From positions 215,377,000 through 215,440,999 of the forward strand of contig OY986439.1 of NCBI GenBank assembly GCA_963920525.1: a stretch of 64,000 nucleotides of DNA, given 5' to 3'. This document shows positions 56,617 through 64,000 of the stretch, in pieces; within the stretch, counting starts at the first letter, position 1; each line of letters begins with the position of its first letter. The notes under the pieces are model-generated. The model worked only from the letters and a program-made list of their open reading frames with translations, searched no databases and had not been told where the DNA came from. This DNA is from Dichetophora obliterata. Taxonomy: Eukaryota; Arthropoda; Insecta; Diptera; Sciomyzidae. A program made the translations under genes and the position numbers.

Positions 56617-57474
56617 TCAATTGTATGAAAAAATAGATTTTTAGCCATTACTTTTGATTGGAAAGAGATATTGGGGTAATTTTTTCACATAAATTATTTT
56701 TGAGACTTGACTTTTTTGTAAAAAATATAAAAACAACATTTTGGAAAAAATAAATTTCGCGAAAAAAATCAAAGGGGGTACCCTTGTTGTTTTGATGACA
56801 AAAACAGTAAAATAATTTTTGCGCTTAGCTGGAAGAATTTTTGCAAATAAGTGCTATGTCATATGAAAGGTAGCCAGATGTGCAATTTTTAATTGATTTC
56901 GTTTTTACAACAACAACAATTTTTGAGTCATTTTTTGAGTAAAAAGTCAATATTTTGGACCTTTTTTGACATAATCATAAAACATATATACACTGACTTA
57001 ACAGTTCAACTTATTTCTGTGAAGTGATTTATTGAATTTTTGAGCAAAAAAAAATTTGAATGAAATATATAAATGGACAGCTGAGATATTTGCATCGAAA
57101 GACCAAACTTTGATTTTCATGTCGTTTTTTTCTCATTCTTAGGCAGCTATGTTTTATGAAAAAGTCGTTGTACTGCAAATTTCTCCAATTTTGAAGATAT
57201 GTGAGTGTTTTTGATGTCAAAATAACAGAAATTTTTCAAAATTCAATACACAAAAATCTCCGATGGTAAAAAATTTTATAATAACAAAATTACCGTTAGT
57301 TGAAAAATTTCAGAGGGGGCGTGGCAAAAACTAAGTATGTAACATTTTAAGTTGGGATGCACTTAATATTTATACCTAGTTTGAGCAAAATCCGTTGAGC
57401 CGTTTAGATTTGTATAAAGGCCAAGCAAACAAACAAACAAACAAACAGAAAATGAGTTTTATTACTATAGATAG
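56617..57474 (+). repeat. 859 bp unit, copy 3
   Basis: The phrase begins at 56779, again 859 bp on. The left half is as in copy 2; from about 57001 it diverges from both (ACAGTTCAACTTATTTCTG, ATGGACAGCTGAG, GGCAGCTATG). Confidence 0.9.
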
Positions 57475-57911
57475 TGCTACTTACATACTACGCAAATATA
57501 AAAAACTTTTGAAAAATGAGACTTTTTCATTCTAGTTTTTTAATATTTATTCGTACAAATCGTCTGTAACACCAGTTTGGAAATGCCCATATATTTTTGT
57601 CAAACTTCTATTTTCGATTTAAAGAAAAATTTGGTAATGTGAACTCTGTTTTTCTTAACAGGACGTTTTTTTTAACTATGTCGTACTTTTTTCCATGATA
57701 CAATTACAAGGAAAGCTCTGATTGCAGAGAAGTCAGACAAAAGTTGAGCTGGATGTCAAAGTAGCTGCTCGAATTGTAGTTTTTCTAGTTGTTGTTGTTG
57801 TAAACGGCTTTGACCGATATAGAAACAAGTTTTCAAATATTAGCCAAAGATTTGTTTAAATCTCATGTTCGTTTTGTTATGTTATTTACGTTTAAAATTT
57901 GAAATTAATTA
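57475..57911. other. No gene seen
   Basis: AT-rich, no supported feature. Confidence 0.45.
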
Positions 57912-58800
57912 TTTCTTTTTTAACCTATTTAAAAAAGAAGGAGATTCTTCGGTAGGAGGAGGATATTCGGAGGGTGGTATTCGACAAAAGGGCTTGGCAA
58001 TATTGACACTAGGATAGGGATGCCATGTGTCCCGGTTTTCCCGGACATGTCCCGGTTTTGAGATCGATGTCCCTCTGTCCCGGTGCACAGTAAAAAATGT
58101 CCTGTCAGTAAAAACTGAACAAAATTTTTTGCAAATGCGTGCAAATGAATGAAAATGAAATTATTTTTTTACAAAATTCTAAATTCCAAGACCGAAAATA
58201 AACTTGTTTAAAAAAATAGTTTAATTTGTATTCACTATTCCAGGGTACAAGGGAAATGGAGCGATTACTTTTACTGGTCTTCTCGCAATTTAGTAAGGAA
58301 AGAAACTATCTCAACATAACCTCATTGAAAAGCATTATGCAATGCAATTTTCATTATTCTATGACGTGCACAGAATTTTATAAAAAATATTAAAACGCAA
58401 AAGCATGTTCTTGATGAATCAAAAATGATCGGCCCAAACCTTTATTTTGAATAAGTCCAAACAATATTTTTTTGCCTCATTGGCTAAATTGATTTCTTTT
58501 TTGTGGAATATAAAAAAAAATGTGCAAAGTTGTCCCGGTCTTGTGCTGTAGCCTTATGGCAGCCCTACACTATGGTAATAAAATTCGTTACAAAAATGGG
58601 TAGAATTATTACAAAACACGATGAAGAAAGTGAACTGGATTGGACAAAGAGGCGTGTCATTATTGTAAGAACCACTGTATCTTATTTAATATTGAAAATA
58701 TTTAAAAAGCACGATCAAGAAAGTAGGTGGAATTAAAAAAGGGCGTGATTCTATAAATAAAACTGTATTTCGAATAATATAGATACTGTGATATTCAAGA
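57912..58800 (+). repeat. Satellite-bearing interspersed element, copy 2
   Basis: It starts with a diverged head (AACCTATTTAAAAAAGAAGG, then AGATTCTTCGG) like that at 18849. Next comes GGTGGTATTCGACAAAAGGG and CAATATTGACACTAGG, then after an insertion GGTAATAAAATTCGTTACAA, AAATGGGTAGAATTATTACA and further satellite phrases to about 58790. It is split at 58015-58567 by a hAT-like element. Confidence 0.65.
58015..58567. mobile_element. 553 bp hAT-like non-autonomous element
   Basis: The ends TAGGGATGCCAT and, inverted, TAGGGCTGCCAT match at 11 of 12 bases, followed by repeated TGTCCCGG words at both ends. Flanks are CACTAGGA (58007-58014) and CACTATGG (58568-58575). The undisturbed satellite unit reads CACTAGGG at this point, so both flanks are one change from the original 8 bp duplication. 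The interior encodes nothing recognisable. Confidence 0.82.
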
Positions 58801-59139
58801 GTTATGCAACCCTCTTTTAGAACACTAAACACGAAGTTGGCAACTGAAGACAGTGCATAAAAATACGAGGTACAAAAAACACGTCCTAGGGCTACTTTTA
58901 TTTACGCGTGTTTGCGCAATTGCATTTGCATGCAAAACAACAAAAAGCAAAATACGCTTACAAAAGCTGGCGTAAAAATAACAAATCGTAAAAATAACTA
59001 ACCTGCGTACGCAAACTGTGAACAGCCTTATTGACTTCAACATATTTAAGAAATTATGGTAGCTTCTTGGTTAATCCTGGAATGAATTTAATAGAAAATT
59101 AGGCAGGGAGGCAGCTGCACCCCACTCGCCCCACACGCT
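58801..59139. other. No gene seen
   Basis: Mixed composition, chance frames only. Confidence 0.45.
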
Positions 59140-59585
59140 CTTCATTGCCAACATTGCAAAGAAAAAAACAAAGTGAAATATTCCAACCCGTTTAAGAGTT
59201 ACAGAATTTTTAGTACATGAGTAATTAAACCCGATTTTCGGTTGAGTTTGGGGTAACCCTACAAATCCCCCTTCAGCTTTTTTGTCACTATTTTGTTTTC
59301 TGTTTTTATAGTTATATTGACTTTCAGCAAAACAAACACAAATATATAAAAATATCTCGATCTGCTTCAAAACAACAACGTGTTTTTTGTAACCTAGGAA
59401 GCGAAAATTTTTTTTTTCGTCGAGTTTGAGAGAACTCTACCAAAAAACCCCTCTGCTCATTTAAAAACGTTCTGAAAAATTTCTGCATCCACATTGATTT
59501 CCAACACAACAAAAAAAAAAACCTGAGTGAAATATCTCAACACGTTCAAAAGTTACAGACTTTCGATCACCCGGGGAGCATTTTT
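59140..59585 (+). repeat. Diverged direct repeat, ~355 bp apart
   Basis: AGTGAAATATTCCAACCCGT with TTAAGAGTTACAGA (~59172) recurs as AGTGAAATATCTCAACACGT with TCAAAAGTTACAGA (~59527). CCTACAAATCCCCCTT and CTACCAAAAAACCCCTCT are a second matching pair. Class unknown. Confidence 0.5.
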
Positions 59586-62480
59586 TGCCAATGTGTGTGG
59601 TAGCAAGTTTTGCCACACAGTGTTGTTCTATAAACATAGAAATTTTAGTTTTTGCCGCTGGCAGTTATGCACACTTTGCTACACGCATTAAAACACCTGC
59701 AGACAGACACGCATACACGCACACTCAGATGTGTAACTGTACTTATAATATATACCTTTGCAATCTCACTTAGTTATTACGCAAAATAAATTAAGCTTTT
59801 GTTTTGGTGGGTTTGTGTTTTGTTTGCTTTTTGCTTTGCTTGCTTGTTAGTTTTTTACTGCTGAGCCAAGCTAAGGATGCCGCAAATGATTATTTCACAT
59901 AATTTTCCATATAAATATCATTCACAGCAGCTGTTTTTTGCCAAAATGAAAAAGCGAACGAAAGACAAACAACACAGCACAACACAAACATCTCTGAGAA
60001 CGACGGCTATTACTCCAAACAAACTTATAGATTTTTTTGTTTTTTCGTTCTGCTGTCCAAAGGATTTTGTAGAAATTGTATTTTTTTCAATTACGTTTTC
60101 ACTTTGTTTCATATTTGTTTGCTAATATATTCCATTATGCATTCAAATCCTCCGCACGTCACACTCCGACTTTGCTTTTGTCTGTGTGTGTGCCTCAGTG
60201 CATAGCACCATTGCCTTCATACCGGCCCACATCCTTGCTAGGATCATGTCGTCTAATAAGTATCGATGTTTGCATATTTTTTTGTGTCCTCAGATCCTTA
60301 CTTCCGGTGCGTGTCTTGGGTTTGTTTTCAATATTTACGGTATTTATTTGATTGAATTGGTTATGTTTGTTTCTTTCTTGTTGTGGTATTATTTTGTTGT
60401 GCTTATTGTTTTGCTGCGAATTATGAATAATGTATGATTGTTTCAGAAATATTTTGTACCATTGTTATTGCCACTCAAAACATGTCAAATTTTTTGGTTA
60501 AGACGTTAGTAAAGCAGTTGTCCTTTCTGCTGGAAGGAAATAGAAGGAAATGGCAGGAAGAGAAGGAAATGTGCGTGCCCAAGAGTAGGGCAAGCGGAGC
60601 ATGAAGTGATGAAGCAATATGGCAGAACTTTTTCGTAATGCCATCTGTTACAAATCTACTCGAATTGAACAGACAAGTGCGACACAGTGGCAAAAAATAG
60701 CGAATAATCTATGAACTACACCGTGCAACAGCACTTTTCACACACATACTAAAACATATACAAGTAAAACTAGAGTGAAAAGTTGGTAAACCTGCGTTCT
60801 CACTTTATTTCTAGAATGTGATGATTGTTTTTAAAAGGACTTCGAAATTGCAATACTGGTACTTGATTAAAAAAATTGATATTAAATGAAATAGGACAGT
60901 TCTCTTTTATAAAAAAAAAAAAAAAAAACAATTTTCAAATTCCAATTTCATAACAAAAATTACTTTCAAAAACTCTATCCTTCGCTATCCTTGAATGTTC
61001 GCAACAAATTCCTGTGCAAATTAAATATGTTAGAACTAAATAATAATTTTACTGTGAATTTTTGATTATAATAAAGGAAAAAACCTGAAAGAGGCATTTC
61101 CGACCCTAATTTGGCCAAATAATTGAGAAAATCAATTTTTTTTAAATACATTGTTGTCTTCTTTCTTAAGTACTCATATTGTAAGGTTTAGAAGATGTTA
61201 AGTATATAAATAAATTTTTTGAAACAAGTATAAACAGCGTAACTTTAAAGTCCCTTTAAAAAAATCATGACTTTCTAAGAAAAACAAAGTGAGAACTCAG
61301 TTTAAGCATTATTTACTTCTAGTTTCTCATGCACAAGTTTTATAGCGCGTGTGAAAATATTTTATATAGTATGTGGCACGGTGTTTTAGAAACCTACCAG
61401 GAACACGTTAAACAATGTCTTATTTGGTTTGGAAAAAAAATCTTTAATAGTTTAATAAATGAATAATAAATCTGAATATATCGATATTGTTCAAGGAATC
61501 GCTCCACTGTATGCAATACGAGTAGCTGCTGCAAATCCAAAAACAGGATTGCAAATGACATTCATTCCACAAACAAATGACATGACAAGGCAATGGCGGC
61601 TACTTTGAGGCAAACAACATGATGGTTATGCCGCCAGACACAACAACAATAAATGGAAAACAGCAACTTTGAGAAGAACAGCAATACTAACACCTTCAGT
61701 TCATGCCACACGCAAGATAACAAAAAAAAAAACTACAAACAAATTGACGAAGTATTTTTGCAATATCTGCACAGTTCCCAGATGAGGATGCGATGCTTGA
61801 AGCTGAAAGCAGTTTCGGGTTGAACTAGAGGATTGATATTAAAGGATGCTAGCTGCTAACTGCTATTTTTGTTGTACAACAAAATTCAGTTTTTGCTTTG
61901 CCACATTTGCTTCTAAGTGAAAATCTGAGCTTTTAGGGATGTGAGGATGTGCTACTAAGACAAAGTAGGGCTTGCTTAAAAACGAAACCAAGATTGCGGC
62001 AGGCAGGCAGCACGGCCAAGGTCTTCAGCACATCGGATACGGAAACTGTGAAAAGTTGCCATGCATGAATCATGGAAATGGAATTAAATGGATTGTCTTG
62101 AGTGGCAAGAACGACGTTTCTAATTTCATGGAGCGTTGAAGTGCGTGAAAAATTCTCGTGCCGGCCTATTCCACATGCTGTCAAAAGTTGACGTTGCTGG
62201 TGGCGTTAAGTGTTTTGCAACGATTTCAGCTGTTGTATTCCTTTTTTTTTTTTTTTTTTTTGTAAGACGAGTTGTCGTGTTAACAGAGTATGACTGACCT
62301 TCATTTCTTGATAGTGCAAGCTGAGAATCATACATATTTTTAGTTTTAACAACTTTGGAGGGAAAAAGCCAAAGAAGTTATTGTTGATGCTGCGAGTGTA
62401 AGCATTTCCTTTGTCGAATGAAAAATAAGAGAAAATAATCCTTTAGAAGCAAAGCATCTCTAATCAAGTCAAGTTTAAAT
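59586..62480. other. Mostly unique DNA, no gene supported
   Basis: The balanced-composition parts around 59580-60450 and 61480-62340 hold frames up to 91 codons without domains. A T-run of ~19 lies at 62241-62261. No RNA gene found. Confidence 0.4.
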
Positions 62481-63800
62481 CAAGTTAAAGTGAGGTAAGT
62501 TTCAAATATAAATCCATTTGAAGTTAAGTCAAAGTCAATTTGAAGACAAGTTAAAGTTCCGCTCTTAAACAACACAACGAACCAAACCCAGTGAACCAAA
62601 ACTACCGTTTTCGAATTAATTATGAAACTTTTCGGGTAGAAATGTTCATTTTCGGCACTCATAAATGAACCCTTTTTGTATCATTCGTCGGACTAAAATG
62701 CCTCTCAAAAATGAACCTTATTTTGTTGGGAAAGTACATAAATTGTACTTTTTTTGTTCGAATATGAGTTATTTTTCGGCACTCGGAAGTGAATCCTTTA
62801 TGAATCAATCGCCGGACGAAAATGCCTCTCAGAAACGAACTTTTTTTCTTCTGGAATGAGTTAAAAAATGAAGCATAGAAAAGTTATTTTTTGCATGGAA
62901 TGTTGTCGTGGTTTTCTTTCTATTTGGGCTTAATCTTAATTTTTGATCGAAATGTTGAAGTGTTCTGATATACTTGTGGATAGATGAAAAGGAATATAGT
63001 TTTTCGAACGTGTTGCAGTACATCCATCTCTTTTCTTATGGCGAGAATCAATTTGCACTGGTGAAAAATTTTATATAACTTTTGTATGAAGGTTAACATT
63101 TTTATTTACTATTATAAAAATACCAACAAAGGTTTAAATTATCTCTTTTTTAACTGATTTTAGGATATAAAAAAGGAGTATTTATGATTCATTTCTGAAC
63201 TCATTTATGAACAAAATTGGTTCGTTTATGAGATATTGTTTCTACTGATATGATACAAAATTATTACTTTTCGAACTCATTTAAGAACGCAAAAAAGAAA
63301 CATTTATGATTAATTTTTTAACTCGTGTATGAACTCGTTATTGAACTCATTTATGAACTAAAATGGTTCATTTACGAGGAATTTTTACCTTTTAAAATGA
63401 TTATTTTTGGACTAAGTTTTTTATAAATTTTGCAAAATAAGTAAAGTTTTTATTTAAGGCAAAAGTTTTAACGAATTTAGCATTAACAAATTCAAAAATC
63501 TACCCAAAACGTTCGCAAAACTCTCACCTTGCTCAAAACCTTCGCTTATGGTTCAGTGGGAAACTATCTGTTTTATGACTTCCTGCATGAAACTTTTCGG
63601 GTAGAAAAGCATTGTTTTTGCACACATAAATGAATCTTTTTCAAATCATTTGTCAGGCTAAAACGTGCCTTTTAAAAACGAACCTTTTTTTGAAAAAAGA
63701 AAAAAAATTACAGAAACTTTCCTTTTTGACTCTCAAAAATGAAGACTTTTTAAATCAATGTGCGGGTTAAATCATTCTTCTTCTCAACGCATTCTGTGTT
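62480..63800 (+). repeat. Diverged repeat field with 'AATGAACC' modules
   Basis: A module of CACTCATAAATGAACC, 'ATCATTCGTCGGACTAAAATG' type words and CTCTCAAAAATGAACCTT recurs at ~62655, ~62778 and ~63620, with a partial one at ~63730. GAAACTTTTCGGGTAGAAA precedes the first and third (62625, 63589). Between them (63180-63370) GAACTCATTTATGAAC and its inverse (GTTCATTTACGAG) recur. No coding capacity recognised. Confidence 0.6.
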
Positions 63801-64000
63801 GTTAGAAAATAATTTAAAAAAATACTAAAAAAGTATAGTTTTACTATACCAAATTTTATTAAGATCGGTCAACTTTTGTTTCTATCTCTCATACAAAATT
63901 ATGTAAAAATTTAATATAGGTCCAAGGAAGGTACCCCTAAGGACTAACCGATTTTAATCATTTTTAGTATTTTTTTAGTAGCTTAAGCTTACTAAGCATA
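63801..64000. other. No gene seen
   Basis: AT-rich end of the window. Confidence 0.45.

Larger units (their letters stand above)
53624..57474 (+). repeat. Interspersed repeat with tandemly triplicated 3' part
   Basis: The head TACTAGCTGATATACCCGGT starts it (also seen at 10.78 and 13.5 kb, minus strand). A diverged first piece of the body (~53970-54070) has ACTTTGATTTTCAT and TTTTTTTCTCATT as in the later units. Three 859 bp units follow. Each ends CCGTTGAGCCGTTTAGATTT, then (CAAA)n, then GTTTTATTACTATAGATAG, a tail typical of insect interspersed repeats. 54080-54890 also contains another dispersed repeat near 54545. No protein is encoded. Confidence 0.65.

Noticed and set aside
55298..57220. 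Conserved 63-69 codon minus-strand frame repeated three times
   Set aside because: The conservation is explained by the 859 bp DNA triplication; changes between copies do not favour synonymous sites in any evident way, and no motif is seen.
1..64000. CRISPR array, bacterial operon or phage features
   Set aside because: No spaced identical short repeats; composition, introns, SINE, LINE and mariner show animal DNA.

Overview
This is AT-rich, intron-or-intergenic-type DNA from an animal, most likely a higher fly (Diptera, perhaps a true fruit fly). The suggestion rests on 50-70 bp introns in the one spliced gene remnant, many (CA)n/(GT)n and CAA/CAG-rich tracts, a mauritiana-like mariner, and LINE and DNA-transposon remnants of insect type. 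The species cannot be fixed from the sequence. I find no convincing host protein-coding gene. The only long intact reading frame is a mariner transposase. Most other open frames are chance ORFs in AT-rich DNA.

Layout. 0-1.2 kb: spliced gene remnant for a Myb/SANT-like protein of the PIF/Harbinger-associated kind, minus strand, with a premature stop. 2-18 kb: mostly low-information DNA with small inverted-repeat elements (5.40-5.89, 11.23-11.39, 12.49-12.69 kb), a decayed Tc1/mariner-like transposase (8.66-9.03 kb), an inverted-arm structure (12.25-14.03 kb) and a tandem-repeat element (15.8-16.9 kb). 18.8-24 kb: a repeat element with a ~127 bp satellite, split by a 664 bp transposon and carrying a minus-strand SINE, then an unidentified decayed coding fragment and a ~0.6 kb direct duplication. 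24-31 kb: mainly unique DNA with microsatellites, a 537 bp TA-flanked element and a piggyBac-like element. 31-33.7 kb: decayed jockey-like LINE with a full SINE inserted in it, bounded by a perfect 17 bp target duplication. 35.6-37.3 kb: hAT-like element holding a decayed LINE. 38.7-41.6 kb: an inverted-arm element, a short tandem repeat and two LINE 3' ends. 42.6-47.9 kb: a hAT-like element containing a complete 1286 bp mariner, followed by a 2.65 kb DNA transposon with a decayed protein. 48-53.6 kb: small repeats and quiet DNA. 53.6-57.5 kb: an interspersed repeat whose last 859 bp is triplicated. 57.9-58.8 kb: a second copy of the satellite element, interrupted by a hAT-like insertion. 59-64 kb: quiet DNA ending in a diverged repeat field.

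The window reads as layers of transposon insertion. Nesting gives relative ages: mariner is younger than the hAT around it, the SINE is younger than the jockey LINE, and two different DNA transposons are younger than the satellite element they split. I found no new cellular system. The most notable items are the intact mariner inside a foldback hAT, an apparently tRNA-derived SINE family with two copies, and the mosaic 859 bp triplication. All calls come from reading the sequence by eye; no database search was run.
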